64,000 nt of DNA from an uncultured Saprospiraceae bacterium (GTDB lineage: Bacteria > Bacteroidota > Bacteroidia > Chitinophagales > Saprospiraceae), in assembly GCA_937928045.1 (NCBI GenBank), contig CALFWO010000026.1, forward strand, positions 36,971 to 100,970. The letters run 5' to 3'. Position 1 is the stretch's first letter. Each line of letters starts with the position of its first letter. The position numbers and the translations under genes are program-made. Below are positions 44,894-53,917 of this stretch, one piece after another. Under the pieces are notes generated by a model. That model made no database searches. It was given only the letters and a program-made list of their open reading frames with translations, and was not told the origin of the DNA.

Positions 44894-45277
44894 TTAATCT
44901 TGCTTGATTTTCCACGGGGGATCTAACCTGTTTTTTCCTGCGTGATAAAGTATGAGTCCATTTCCGTCGAGATCTTTGAGTCTCGCTTCTCTCCAAAGCC
45001 AGCTTTTATCGTTTGGCATTTCATCGAAATTGATCCCTTCGGCAATTAATGAATCAACTTTTTTATCTAAATCATCCATCTCAAAATATATCTGAACTCC
45101 AGTTCCTTGAGGTAGACAATCTACTAGATGTATAGAAAATGTAGCATGGCCTTCAGGACATTGAAATCTTGCATATCGTGGTAAGGCTTCTACGATCAAG
45201 TTTAAGCCAAGTTTTTGGTAAAATGGAATCGATCGGCTTAAGTCCAATGAAGGAATTGTTATTTGGTTTAAATTCAT
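44894..45277 (-). CDS. VOC (glyoxalase/bleomycin-resistance) family protein
   Basis: A 127-residue VOC-fold protein: NQITIPSLDLSRSIPFYQKL at the start, ATFSIHLVD, VQIYFEMDDLDKKVDSLIAEG, and the closing ARLKDLDGNGLILYHAGK with a likely metal-ligand Glu/His pattern partly altered. Members include glyoxalase I-like enzymes and drug-binding proteins; the substrate is unknown. It is about 23 bp downstream of the DUF1801 gene. Confidence 0.85.
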   Translation of the reverse strand: MNLNQITIPSLDLSRSIPFYQKLGLNLIVEALPRYARFQCPEGHATFSIHLVDCLPQGTGVQIYFEMDDLDKKVDSLIAEGINFDEMPNDKSWLWREARLKDLDGNGLILYHAGKNRLDPPWKIKQD

Positions 45278-45300
45278 TTAGAACTATAAAATTGAAATTA

Positions 45301-45729
45301 TCATTTACCCAACCTTGGAAGATGTTTTACTTTGTGATAAGTCAACGCCAATTCAATACATTCTTGTAACTCTTTTTTGGGAACCTTTTCCTTAAGGTCA
45401 AAGACAATTGCTCTATTGTTTTCATATTTAAAAGTATCTCCATAAATTTCCTTAAACGTAGAAACCAATTTAGATGTGCATTTGAAATAGATGGCATACT
45501 GCTCCGGATTTTTGGTTTTCCAGTCCATTCGAACGGTACTGCCTTTTTTGACTAGAAAACTAGGTTCACCCCATTTTAAAGTTTCTTCAATTGCTTCGAT
45601 GGTTTCATTTTTTTTAGCAGTCTGTAAAACCAATTGACGCAAGGCATTAATCTTCGGACGGATTTTAGAAGGGTAGGTGTTCAGTTTTTCTTCCAACCTA
45701 GGATCGGTCTTTATGGAAAGATTTTTCAT
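45301..45729 (-). CDS. DUF1801 (YdhG-like) protein
   Basis: A 142-residue cytosolic protein. The region ETLKWGEPSFLVKKGSTVRM and the later YAIYFKC match DUF1801, a small beta-rich fold related to YdhG/YjbR. The family is poorly characterised. It is probably the first gene of the minus-strand trio with the VOC and zinc-ribbon genes. Confidence 0.85.
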   Translation of the reverse strand: MKNLSIKTDPRLEEKLNTYPSKIRPKINALRQLVLQTAKKNETIEAIEETLKWGEPSFLVKKGSTVRMDWKTKNPEQYAIYFKCTSKLVSTFKEIYGDTFKYENNRAIVFDLKEKVPKKELQECIELALTYHKVKHLPRLGK

Positions 45730-45970
45730 GTAATTGATTTGCTTAAATATAAGGGCTTTCGACTGAATTTTACTAATAATTTCTAAATAAGGTGGCTCTT
45801 TATAAAGCTACTTTTGGCCAATATATTTTTGTTGTAAAATTATTGTTTCTGAATCAAAGCGGTAGAAACTACCACAATTTTACTTTTCATTAACCTAAAT
45901 TTACAGTAGTAGTCTGTCAAAAACCATTACTTTGTATAATATTGAGTTGAATATCTAACAACTGTAGATT

Positions 45971-46420
45971 ATGAAATTATTAAAATCAGCATTGCTTTTT
46001 ACGTTTGTTTTGACCACTGTAATCAGTTGTAAAGCCCAATCATCTGTTTTGAGTAGTTCCATAGATTATGAAGACTATAAGGAATTTTGCGCCATCTTGC
46101 TTGATGGAACTCCGGTGGTTAAAAGATGGAGTACAGACGAAGAGTTGGCCTTGTCGACAGGAGCTACGGGGGTATTATCGGTTGCCACAATTGATAGGAT
46201 GGGGGACAAATTTGATCCTATAAATCCTGTAGGGTTTAAACTTGCCATTAAGAATCATAGGACCAATGCACTATGGATGTATTCTAATGAATTAATTTAC
46301 GATCTTGATATCAAGGAAGTCATAAAAGAATGTGAACCCGGAGATCAATTAATTTTCATTACTGTGGACAAAAAATATCAATTGCCAAGACATGAATTAA
46401 GGTTAAATTTTGGGTGTTGA
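45971..46420 (+). CDS. Hypothetical lipoprotein
   Basis: A 149-residue lipoprotein with a lipobox at VISC (Cys 20). The mature part contains paired cysteines (FCAIL, ECEPG, FGC) that could form disulfides, and an LRLNFGC ending. No family is recognised. It stands alone and is followed by a strong hairpin shared with the convergent HU-like gene. Confidence 0.65.
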   Translation: MKLLKSALLFTFVLTTVISCKAQSSVLSSSIDYEDYKEFCAILLDGTPVVKRWSTDEELALSTGATGVLSVATIDRMGDKFDPINPVGFKLAIKNHRTNALWMYSNELIYDLDIKEVIKECEPGDQLIFITVDKKYQLPRHELRLNFGC

Positions 46421-46455
46421 CAATGATCGTTTTTAAGCATTGTTCCTATCATAAA

Positions 46456-46486
46456 AATGGGAAGCGTAATAAATACACTTCCCATT
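46456..46486. terminator. Bidirectional hairpin terminator
   Basis: AATGGGAAG and CTTCCCATT form a perfect 9-bp stem with a 13-base loop between a convergent lipoprotein gene and the HU-like gene. Confidence 0.7.
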
Positions 46487-46523
46487 AAATCTTTCAAATA
46501 TAGATTCAGAAATTCACCAATAA

Positions 46524-46853
46524 TTAGTTGGCCATTTCTTTCAATTTCTTCAACGCACGAACCTTTACAGCAGTAGATGCTGGCTTGGCCTTAAACATAA
46601 CCTCTTCCTTCGTAAAAGGATTGATTCCTTTTCTAGCTTTTCTAGCAGGCTTTTTTACCGTTTGGATTTTAAGCAAGCCAGGAAGAACGAACTCGCCTAC
46701 AGATCTTTTGTTGATGTGTAGTTGAATTATTTCACTCAAAGATTCAAGAACACCGTTTACTTGTTTTTTTGATAGCTCATTTTCTTCTGCTATCTGAGTA
46801 ACGATTTGAGTCTTAGTGAATTTAGTGTCTAGTGTTTTTCTTTTTTTTGCCAT
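46524..46853 (-). CDS. HU-family DNA-binding protein
   Basis: A 109-residue HU/IHF-like protein. After a basic N-terminus comes the dimerising helical part (KTQIVTQIAEENELSKKQVN), and then the DNA-embracing arm region, RKARKGINPFTKEEVMFKAK, with the characteristic proline. HU proteins bend and compact DNA. The basic N-terminal extension (MAKKRKTLDTKF) lengthens it slightly compared with a 90-residue HU. Confidence 0.9.
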   Translation of the reverse strand: MAKKRKTLDTKFTKTQIVTQIAEENELSKKQVNGVLESLSEIIQLHINKRSVGEFVLPGLLKIQTVKKPARKARKGINPFTKEEVMFKAKPASTAVKVRALKKLKEMAN

Positions 46854-47232
46854 AATTGCTTAATTACTTAAATTAGTGATTGAGTGAACAGTAAATTGCT
46901 TCACTACGCGTGACTGAACCACAAAAATATGTATTATATACCAAATTTTCTAATGCAAGCCGATTGGTTAGAACGCCATAGTATTTTAATCCCCAAAAAT
47001 TATTGAAATAGCCATATTGACTTCTTTCAATGAAATACCAAATGCCTGTAGCCATTAAATTTTGGATAGCATTTTTTATCTAGGTAATTGAATGGTTAAA
47101 ATTATACATATGTTTTGTTAAAGGTGTTTACCTCTTGTATTGATGGAATAAACGCTAAAATTGCTTACGTCAAATGGGCAAAATTTGCTAAATTTTTGAA
47201 ACTTAAAGGAGCTATCAAATTCAAATAAAATC
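46854..47232. other. Gene-free stretch upstream of HU-like gene
   Basis: These 379 bases hold only a 60-codon minus-strand frame with no family resemblance. The stretch presumably holds the promoter of the HU-like gene. I see no strong repeat or RNA motif. Confidence 0.4.
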
Positions 47233-47271
47233 ATGATTGAGTACTCAAAATTAAGTAAGGCCCAAGCGTAA

Positions 47272-47694
47272 TTGGTAATACGTAAGCCCGTTAGTGTCGT
47301 TTTTGATGCTATTGTGAATCCAGAGGTAACTACCAAGTTTTGGTTCACAAAAAGTTCTGGGAAATTAATGCTTGGAAAAAAATTAGATTGGCATTGGGAC
47401 ATGTATGGCCTTGTCGTTCCGTTGGAAGTGAAGGAGTTGGAGAAAAATTTGAAGGTGACCATTCTTTGGGGGACCGGAGAGCAGGAGTCGGAAGTTAACT
47501 TCGGTTTTCATTCTCTTAGTAAGGATACTACTTTTGTGGAAATTGAAAACTATGGTTTTAAGGGGAGCAAAGAAGAAGTTATAGCAAAAGTTGTCGATTC
47601 AACTGGTGGTTTCAATCTGATGTTAGCGGGAATGAAATGCTGGTTAGAACATGGGGTAGCGTTGAACCTCGCTGCTGATAAAATGCCTTCTTAG
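47272..47694 (+). CDS. SRPBCC/AHSA1-domain protein, probably disrupted near its N-terminus
   Basis: The readable part is a 140-residue START/AHSA1-like domain (VVFDAIVNPEVTTKFWF, WHWDMYGLVVPLEV, GGFNLMLAGMKCWLEHG). An in-frame ATG at 47233 would give M-I-E-Y-S-K-L-S-K-A-Q-A, then TAA, then this TTG-initiated frame. The other SRPBCC gene in the window has Ser at the aligned position (EASLQI versus QA-stop-LVI), so a Ser-to-stop change such as TCA to TAA is likely. The gene is either a recent pseudogene or is translated from TTG just after the stop. Members bind small hydrophobic ligands or act as Hsp90 co-chaperone-like domains; the role here is unknown. Confidence 0.62.
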   Translation: MVIRKPVSVVFDAIVNPEVTTKFWFTKSSGKLMLGKKLDWHWDMYGLVVPLEVKELEKNLKVTILWGTGEQESEVNFGFHSLSKDTTFVEIENYGFKGSKEEVIAKVVDSTGGFNLMLAGMKCWLEHGVALNLAADKMPS

Positions 47695-47739
47695 AAATTA
47701 TTATTGATCAATTGATTTAGTCATTTTGTTTGCCGAAAT

Positions 47740-48777
47740 TTATTGCCATCGCATCTCTAGGTAACTCAGTGGGAACTTCTCCCCATTGATTAATACATAA
47801 ACTGCTTCAAGTATCTCATTCGTCTTTTCATCGATAACAAATTCGTTGTTCATTATAATCTTGTTTGTACGATAATCAATATAAAAAGAGCTCAAAGGTT
47901 GTCGCTTCGCAGTGGCTAGGTATTTTGGACCTTTTATCCTTATCAATATTGAGACAATATTAATTTTGTTTTGAAACAGATTAATCTTCAATTGATTTTC
48001 ACCCAAATCAACTATTTCGAATTCTGAATAGGATTTCCAATCCAGGTGTAGTAAAATATTGTTGTAGTCTAATAATGTGAGTGAATCTTTCCCGTTTCTT
48101 TTCCACTTGAAAAAATCATTAAGTTGATTTAATTCTATTGCACCATCTAGTATTACTTTCTTTTTTATAAAAAGATTGCTTAGTATTGAATCTATAGCGA
48201 ATTGAACAAAGTTTGTTTCCATGGCTTTTTCATATTCCTTCTTTGGTAATATGACTGTTGGTTGATTGATACTACTTTCTATTAAGTTTATGGATGAAAT
48301 AATTTCAATGATCTCGGTTTGGTATTTTTCTAGAAGTACTTTAGCACCAGCAATACGAATATTTAGACTGGAGTATTGCGGGAAGTCCACAAAGATGTTG
48401 CGAACTATTCTTTCTTCATTTTTGTATTTATCTAAAGTCGTTATTTCGTGCCCTTGGTAGCCATCAATAGAAATACTGTTGATGTTCGATGTCCTGCTAA
48501 AAACTGAAAGCGCAGTTGATTCCATTGCCGATCCACCTTGGTCATACTTGTATAGCGCCCCCGCTAAGCTAATCTTTAGTCCAAGAAGAGATGGGTGGTC
48601 TGTTACTAGCGCTAAATTTACTTGAACATCTGAAGCGTTTTCTATAGTCCAATTGTTCGAAAATTGACAGGAAAACTGAGGAAATTGCTGGTCTATGTAA
48701 TTAGAACGATAAGTTTGTTGGCTATAAATTTGAGAGACAATCAGCGAAAGAATTACAAATGCAAAGCTTCGAAACAT
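47740..48777 (-). CDS. Secreted hypothetical protein
   Basis: A 345-residue protein with a signal peptide (IYSQQ cleavage). The N-terminal half (FSCQFSNNWTIEN through EIIEIISSINLIES) has the strand-rich arrangement and ending helix reminiscent of PsbP/Mog1-like domains, but similarity is only topological. The C-terminal half is beta-rich and ends LSYLEMRWQ. No family is recognised. It is a single gene, divergent from the T9SS cargo gene. Confidence 0.65.
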   Translation of the reverse strand: MFRSFAFVILSLIVSQIYSQQTYRSNYIDQQFPQFSCQFSNNWTIENASDVQVNLALVTDHPSLLGLKISLAGALYKYDQGGSAMESTALSVFSRTSNINSISIDGYQGHEITTLDKYKNEERIVRNIFVDFPQYSSLNIRIAGAKVLLEKYQTEIIEIISSINLIESSINQPTVILPKKEYEKAMETNFVQFAIDSILSNLFIKKKVILDGAIELNQLNDFFKWKRNGKDSLTLLDYNNILLHLDWKSYSEFEIVDLGENQLKINLFQNKINIVSILIRIKGPKYLATAKRQPLSSFYIDYRTNKIIMNNEFVIDEKTNEILEAVYVLINGEKFPLSYLEMRWQ

Positions 48778-48970
48778 TTTGGACTCTAATTTTAGTTTTA
48801 AAAATTATTCTGAAAATAACTATAATAAACAAAGTGATTAATAAAATTCAAATATTAATGTAATAGTAAAAGAATTATATCAGGCATCCATTCTAATTTT
48901 GTTTTCGTTAAATTTGTAATAGATAATGATGACCATAAGATTTGGAATTCGAAAATTAAAGTTGATTGTA

Positions 48971-49690
48971 ATGAGAATACTTATTAGCGCCATATTCACA
49001 TTGGTATTGGGGATTCAAAACGCGAAGTCTTGTAGTTGTATCGCTCCTTCTTCTTTTTGTGAGAGTGTTTCTTGGGCAGTGGAAAATTTGGACGTTACTA
49101 TAGCAAGGGCGAAGGTATTGGGTGAAAGTTCTAGCGGACGGGAAATTGAGATTGAGCAAATAATTCTTGGTGAATTCAATAACCCTAAAATTGAACTGTC
49201 CTTTGGTCGTTGTGATTTATATGCTCATGAGTTAACCACGGGCGATGAATTCATAATTGCTTTTACCAAGTTACAAGATAGATTTAGACTAATTTCCTGT
49301 GCTATTTCATTCTTGAAAATTGAAGATGATGTAATCCAAGGAAAGATAGCCCCTGGAGTATCAAGCCTGGAATATGATGAGTTTTTCAATTTAGAATCAT
49401 GTGAATCTATTTTTGGTCAAATTAACCTAGAAGGAAATTTAGGTTTTTATCCAAACCCAACGAAAGAAGCTATTAGGTTGTTAAATGCTGGGAGTATCAA
49501 TAGCTTTGAGAATTTGGAAGTTCAAATTTTTGATGCTTTAGGAAATCAAGTCGATTTTCGAACTTATTCAGGTGAGTTGTTTCCAAAACAAGAATGGATA
49601 ATTAATGTAGAAGATTTTACTATTGGATTGTATATCATTCGTGTTTCCAATCAGTTTCAAGAAGTTACTTTTAAAATGATTAAAGTTTGA
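48971..49690 (+). CDS. T9SS cargo protein with TIMP/NTR-like N-domain
   Basis: A predicted 239-residue secreted protein. After a signal peptide the mature protein begins with Cys-X-Cys (SCSCIAPSSFC), followed by a VTIARAKVLGE strand and EIEIEQIILGE, which resembles the N-terminus of TIMPs and other netrin-like domains. The last 80 residues, starting LGFYPNPTKEAIRLLN, are a type A T9SS sorting domain ending FKMIKV. An N-terminal extension from an upstream ATG would lengthen the protein but not improve the signal peptide. Export through T9SS and attachment or release at the cell surface is expected; inhibitor activity is not shown. Confidence 0.78.
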   Translation: MRILISAIFTLVLGIQNAKSCSCIAPSSFCESVSWAVENLDVTIARAKVLGESSSGREIEIEQIILGEFNNPKIELSFGRCDLYAHELTTGDEFIIAFTKLQDRFRLISCAISFLKIEDDVIQGKIAPGVSSLEYDEFFNLESCESIFGQINLEGNLGFYPNPTKEAIRLLNAGSINSFENLEVQIFDALGNQVDFRTYSGELFPKQEWIINVEDFTIGLYIIRVSNQFQEVTFKMIKV

Positions 49691-49757
49691 GTTCATACTT
49701 ATTTTAGGCTCAAGCAACAAAGATGGCTCAATGGGATTTGAAACTTTGCTTCAGGTT

Positions 49758-50129
49758 TTATTTAAGTCGGAATAGTATAAATCCGATGATTAGGATAGCC
49801 AATCCAACTACATCTATTTTGAGAACCTTAAATAGTTCAGAATTTATTTGGCTAGATACCAAATAGGAAAGCAAAATGAATGAAACCATGCTAATGCATC
49901 CTATTACAAAAGCCAAATAATAATTTTTTTTGGTAATTGCCCCATAGATCATAATTCCGCCAACAATTCCAAACAGGATAGCCCGATGTCTCAGCAATAA
50001 TTCGTAATCAGCATTTGGGATTTCTATTCCATATGATTTATTAATATTACTAGGAAGAAATGCCAAGAATGAAGGAATGAAATTAATCACTCCCGCAATG
50101 AACAAACAAATTCTAAATATTATTTCCAT
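49758..50129 (-). CDS. Small four-helix membrane protein
   Basis: A 123-residue integral membrane protein with about four hydrophobic helices (FRICLFIAGVINFIPSFLAF; ILFGIVGGIMIYGAI; LAFVIGCISMVSFILLSYL; VVGLAILIIGFILF). ATG (MEIIFRI) is preferred over a TTG six codons upstream. The family is not recognised; the arrangement resembles small DoxX/DUF-type membrane proteins. The VOC-like lipoprotein gene lies 46 bp upstream on the same strand. Confidence 0.7.
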   Translation of the reverse strand: MEIIFRICLFIAGVINFIPSFLAFLPSNINKSYGIEIPNADYELLLRHRAILFGIVGGIMIYGAITKKNYYLAFVIGCISMVSFILLSYLVSSQINSELFKVLKIDVVGLAILIIGFILFRLK

Positions 50130-50175
50130 AAGGATTTGTAAGGTCAACTATCTTCAATAATTGGTTGAACAATGT

Positions 50176-50727
50176 TTATTCTAAATTCAATTGCCAAGAA
50201 ATTCCGAATTGGTCAATTACCCAGCCGAATTTTTTACTAAAACCATAATTGTTTAGTGGCATAGTTACTTCACCATTTTCAGAAAGTTTTGAAAATAATT
50301 TTTCCTGTTCACCTTCATTTTTACAATTTATATAATTTGAAACAGCAGGGGAGAAATCCCAATCATGAATTGGCGGACTGTCACTGCACATAAACATATT
50401 GCCATTCAAGCTAAATGTCGCATGCATTATTTTTCCTTCTTCAACAGGCCCTCCTTTTTCCCACCGTTGGATTCTTACAATCTCCGAGTTCTCAAATAAG
50501 CTAACATAGAAATTCATAGCGCTTTCTGCGTTATTGTCTTGAAATGTCAGAAAGGTGTATATTTCATCATTGTCATTTACGGAATTGTTATTTGTCAATA
50601 CCTTCAAACTATCGTTTTCGTTGATAAGTGATTCCATTTTAGAATGCAAGGCTTTATCATTGTTTGTATTGTTACATGCAAAGGCAAAAAAACAAATAAG
50701 CATGAATGAGGTATTGATATTTTTCAT
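50176..50727 (-). CDS. Lipoprotein with PhnB-like VOC domain
   Basis: A 183-residue protein with a lipobox FAFAC (Cys 18) and a linker, then a PhnB/3-demethylubiquinone-methyltransferase-like VOC domain: EIYTFLTFQDNNAESAMNFY, GKIMHATFSLNGNMFMCSD, and GWVIDQFGISWQLN. PhnB-like proteins are usually cytosolic, so the lipoprotein signal is unusual. The enzymatic role is unknown. A small membrane protein gene follows. Confidence 0.8.
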   Translation of the reverse strand: MKNINTSFMLICFFAFACNNTNNDKALHSKMESLINENDSLKVLTNNNSVNDNDEIYTFLTFQDNNAESAMNFYVSLFENSEIVRIQRWEKGGPVEEGKIMHATFSLNGNMFMCSDSPPIHDWDFSPAVSNYINCKNEGEQEKLFSKLSENGEVTMPLNNYGFSKKFGWVIDQFGISWQLNLE

Positions 50728-51029
50728 CTTGAATGGTTTAGCTATTTCAGGCGGTAGATTTTTTAGACAGGAATGAGAATATAAAGATATTTAAATCCAA
50801 GATTTCTTTGCATGTTTATTGAAAGTATTTTGGAATGATGAAGGACTGTAAAAGTTTTTGCAAATGTATATTTGACTATTTTATTTTTAAAAAAAGGTAA
50901 TGTGTCACTAGATCATTAAAGATAGAATTGCAGTCAAAAGGAATTTTGGCTACAACATTCACGGATTTGGCTACATTGTGGCTCTCAAAAGTTTTGATAT
51001 TTGTACTATCGTTTAATTAAAATTGGAAT
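50728..51029. other. Spacer between divergent genes
   Basis: A 302-bp AT-rich spacer that must hold promoters for the lipoprotein gene and the SDR gene. On the plus side, TTG and TATTTG separated by 19 bases (around 50975-51001) are a loose promoter match. No repeat or RNA gene is visible. Confidence 0.35.
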
Positions 51030-51896
51030 ATGAATTTATTAGGAAAAACAGCTGTTGTTACTGGGGCTAATACTGGAATAGGATATGAAACGGCATTAGA
51101 CCTTTATGAGAAAGGAGCAAAAGTTTACATTGCTAGCCGTAATAAGGACAAAGCACTAAATGCTATTAGAAGAATGAAGGGAAAAGGCGGAACGGGCGAA
51201 TTAATATATGGTCACTTGGACTTGGCTAGTTTAAGGTCTGTAAAAGACTTTTCAGAAAAAGTATTGGAAACAGAATCAAGACTAGACTTATTGATAAATA
51301 ACGCAGGAGTAATGATTCCACCACCATCTAAAACTGAAGATGGATTTGAGATTCAATTTGGAGTCAATTATATTGGCCATTTTGCACTTACAGGCCATTT
51401 ATTCGATTTATTAGAATCCACAAATGATTCGAGAGTGGTTACATTAAGTAGTATCGCACATAGAGGTTCCGCGATAGATTTCGATAATTTTAGATTAGAA
51501 AGACCATATGGCAATTGGAGGGAATATGGACAAAGCAAATTAGCCGATATAATTTTTGCACTTGAATTTGACAAAAGATTAAGGATGAATGGCTATCAAA
51601 TCAAGTCTTTAGCGGCCCATCCAGGTTTCAGCAAAACTGATTTACAAGTAAACATGGATAAAGATATGCTTGCCTCGCTTGATTTAATGACTGCCAAAGA
51701 AGGCGCTCAGCCAACCTTAGCTGCCTGCCTAAGGGAAGATGTTGAAGGAGGGCAATACTGGGGACCCGATGGACCCAACGAGCAAAAAGGTAAACCCGCT
51801 TTGGCAAAAATTGATGCTGCGGCTTTAGATGAACGTGTCAATGCCAGGCTATGGGATTGGACGAAAGAAACTACGGGTGTCGGTTTTCCTTTTTAA
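51030..51896 (+). CDS. Short-chain dehydrogenase/reductase (SDR)
   Basis: A 288-residue classical SDR with NAD(P)-binding TGANTGIGYE, NNAGVM, catalytic Ser in LSSIAHRG, and YGQSKLAD (Tyr-x-x-x-Lys). The Arg-containing second glycine-rich region (ASRNKDKA) suggests NADP(H) preference. It resembles the retinol-dehydrogenase-like group; substrate unknown. A bestrophin and then an AraC gene follow with 30-bp and 23-bp gaps, suggesting one transcript. Confidence 0.9.
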   Translation: MNLLGKTAVVTGANTGIGYETALDLYEKGAKVYIASRNKDKALNAIRRMKGKGGTGELIYGHLDLASLRSVKDFSEKVLETESRLDLLINNAGVMIPPPSKTEDGFEIQFGVNYIGHFALTGHLFDLLESTNDSRVVTLSSIAHRGSAIDFDNFRLERPYGNWREYGQSKLADIIFALEFDKRLRMNGYQIKSLAAHPGFSKTDLQVNMDKDMLASLDLMTAKEGAQPTLAACLREDVEGGQYWGPDGPNEQKGKPALAKIDAAALDERVNARLWDWTKETTGVGFPF

Positions 51897-51926
51897 TTTT
51901 TAAAATTGGTATTCTAAATTAAATTT

Positions 51927-52985
51927 ATGTACACTAAAAAAGTTTATAAGTTAAAAGACATGCTAATGTGGACTCGTTTTGAGTCCTTTTTCTTTACCAT
52001 ACTCGTGACCATACTAGTAGGATTATATTACTTCTTGGGTTTGGAATGGCTAAAAGTTCCGTGGACACCATTGGCTTTAATTGGTACTGCTGTTGCTTTT
52101 GTAATCGGCTTTCAAAACAATGCGGCATATGATAGGATATGGGAAGCTCGAAAAATATGGGGCGGCATCGTAAATACTTCCAGAACATTCGGCATGTTTG
52201 TACAGGATATGGTTGCTGAGAAAATTCCCGGTACAAGTTCTAAAGAAAGGATAAATCAGGAAATCAAAATACTCACTTATCGACACATCGCATGGATGAC
52301 TGCGCTGAGGCATTCGATGAGAAGTGCCAAACCATGGGAAACCGTCATGATGGAAAAAGCCAACAGGAAATGGGCAAAGATGATAAAGCCCCCAGAGCAG
52401 CAAACCAAGATTGAAGATGATTTGCAACCATATCTTTCTGACGAAGATTTGAAGTATGCGATGAGTAAAAATAACAAACAGACAGCTTTGCTCTACTTGC
52501 AATCACATCATTTAAAACGACTCAAAGAACAGGACATGGTTTGGGAGTTTGCATTTTTAGAGATTGAAAATATATTAAAGGAATTATTCACTTTGCAAGG
52601 AAAATCAGAGCGGATAAAAAACTTCCCATATCCGAGACAATTCGCTACTTTAAACCATTATTTCATGTGGATTTTTATATTATTACTTCCTCTAGCCATA
52701 ATACCACAATTTGCAGAAATAGGTGCTGAAATTAGTGCAATTCATACAAAGGGAGGCGCGTTATTCATTTGGCTTTCAATTCCTTTTTATGTGGTTGTTG
52801 CTTGGGTTTTTCATACTATGGAAAAGATAGGAAGAACAGGTGAAAATCCTTTTGAAGGTTCCTCAAACGATGTTCCTATATCTACTATTGCAAGGGGAAT
52901 TGAAATTGATTTAAGACAGAACTTAGAAGAATCATTGGATGAAATACCAAGTCAATTTCCCGTGATTTATGATATCCAAATGTAA
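51927..52985 (+). CDS. Bestrophin-family (UPF0187) ion channel
   Basis: A 352-residue membrane protein. The opening FESFFFTILVTILVGLYYFL helix, the GFQNNAAYDRIWEARKIWGG segment, and the later paired helices near residues 245-290 are characteristic of bacterial bestrophin-like channels, which form pentameric anion or cation channels. The mid-region is long and charged. It lies between the SDR and AraC genes. Confidence 0.9.
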   Translation: MYTKKVYKLKDMLMWTRFESFFFTILVTILVGLYYFLGLEWLKVPWTPLALIGTAVAFVIGFQNNAAYDRIWEARKIWGGIVNTSRTFGMFVQDMVAEKIPGTSSKERINQEIKILTYRHIAWMTALRHSMRSAKPWETVMMEKANRKWAKMIKPPEQQTKIEDDLQPYLSDEDLKYAMSKNNKQTALLYLQSHHLKRLKEQDMVWEFAFLEIENILKELFTLQGKSERIKNFPYPRQFATLNHYFMWIFILLLPLAIIPQFAEIGAEISAIHTKGGALFIWLSIPFYVVVAWVFHTMEKIGRTGENPFEGSSNDVPISTIARGIEIDLRQNLEESLDEIPSQFPVIYDIQM

Positions 52986-53008
52986 AAAGTCACCAACAAA
53001 ATTGTTAA

Positions 53009-53917
53009 ATGTCAAAACCTGTTAGACTCAAAACCATAAGCGATTTACATCGTTACAATAACTTGTCTCCGCCAGAGCATCCTATGATTAGTTTGATTGA
53101 TTACAGCAAAATTAATCCAACGCCTGAAAACAATGAATTGAAATGGGTGCAACAATTTTACAGTATTTCTATCAAGCGAAATGTGGCAGGTAAATATCGT
53201 TATGGACAACAGTCCTATGATTTTGATGAAGGATTGATGACCTTTTTTTCCCCTGAGCAAGTGATTTCGGTACAGCTAATTGAAGAGGATTTGCATAAAA
53301 CATCTTCTGGGCTAATCTTAGCAGTTCATCCTAATTTTTTATATGGATCCGTGCTAGCAGCCAAGCTTAAAAAATATCGTTTTTTAAATTACTCCGTTAA
53401 CGAAGCACTTTTCTTGTCTGAAAAAGAAGAAAATATTATTCAAGGAATCCTGCAAAACATAAAGGCAGAATATCAGGCGAACATTGACCAGTATAGTCAA
53501 CAGATAATTATCAGTCAGTTGGAATTATTACTTAATTACTCAGAACGATTTTATCAAAGGCAATTTTTAACCCGTAAAATTTCTAACCACAAAACTTTGG
53601 ATGAACTAGAGTTATTGTTAGAAAGTCATTTCAATGGAAATGATAAAGGTTTACCGACTGTTAAAGAAATTGCTGAAAAATTAAATGTGACTGCTGACTA
53701 TCTTAGTAGTATGCTAAAAAGCTTGACAGGACAAACTACACAGCAACATATCCATCATAAACTAATAGAAAAAGCCAAAATAAAATTGTCGACTACAAAT
53801 CTGTCTATTAGTGAGATTGCCTATGGCTTAGGATTTGAGCATACGCAATCTTTCAGTAAGCTGTTTAAGAATAAAACCAAACAAACCCCAATGGAGTTTC
53901 GGACCTCATTTAATTGA
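53009..53917 (+). CDS. AraC-family transcriptional regulator
   Basis: A 302-residue regulator. The C-terminal 90 residues are an AraC/XylS double helix-turn-helix: PTVKEIAEKLNVTADYLSSM and LSISEIAYGLGFEHTQSFSK, then FKNKTKQTPMEFR. The N-terminal part may sense a ligand through a cupin-like fold (FDEGLMTFFSPEQV). It follows the bestrophin gene by 23 bp and may control this short operon; that is inference. Confidence 0.92.
   Translation: MSKPVRLKTISDLHRYNNLSPPEHPMISLIDYSKINPTPENNELKWVQQFYSISIKRNVAGKYRYGQQSYDFDEGLMTFFSPEQVISVQLIEEDLHKTSSGLILAVHPNFLYGSVLAAKLKKYRFLNYSVNEALFLSEKEENIIQGILQNIKAEYQANIDQYSQQIIISQLELLLNYSERFYQRQFLTRKISNHKTLDELELLLESHFNGNDKGLPTVKEIAEKLNVTADYLSSMLKSLTGQTTQQHIHHKLIEKAKIKLSTTNLSISEIAYGLGFEHTQSFSKLFKNKTKQTPMEFRTSFN

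Noticed and set aside
46873..47055. 60-codon minus-strand frame upstream of the HU-like gene
   Set aside because: Unusual composition, no family resemblance and no conserved features; probably a chance frame in a promoter-bearing spacer.
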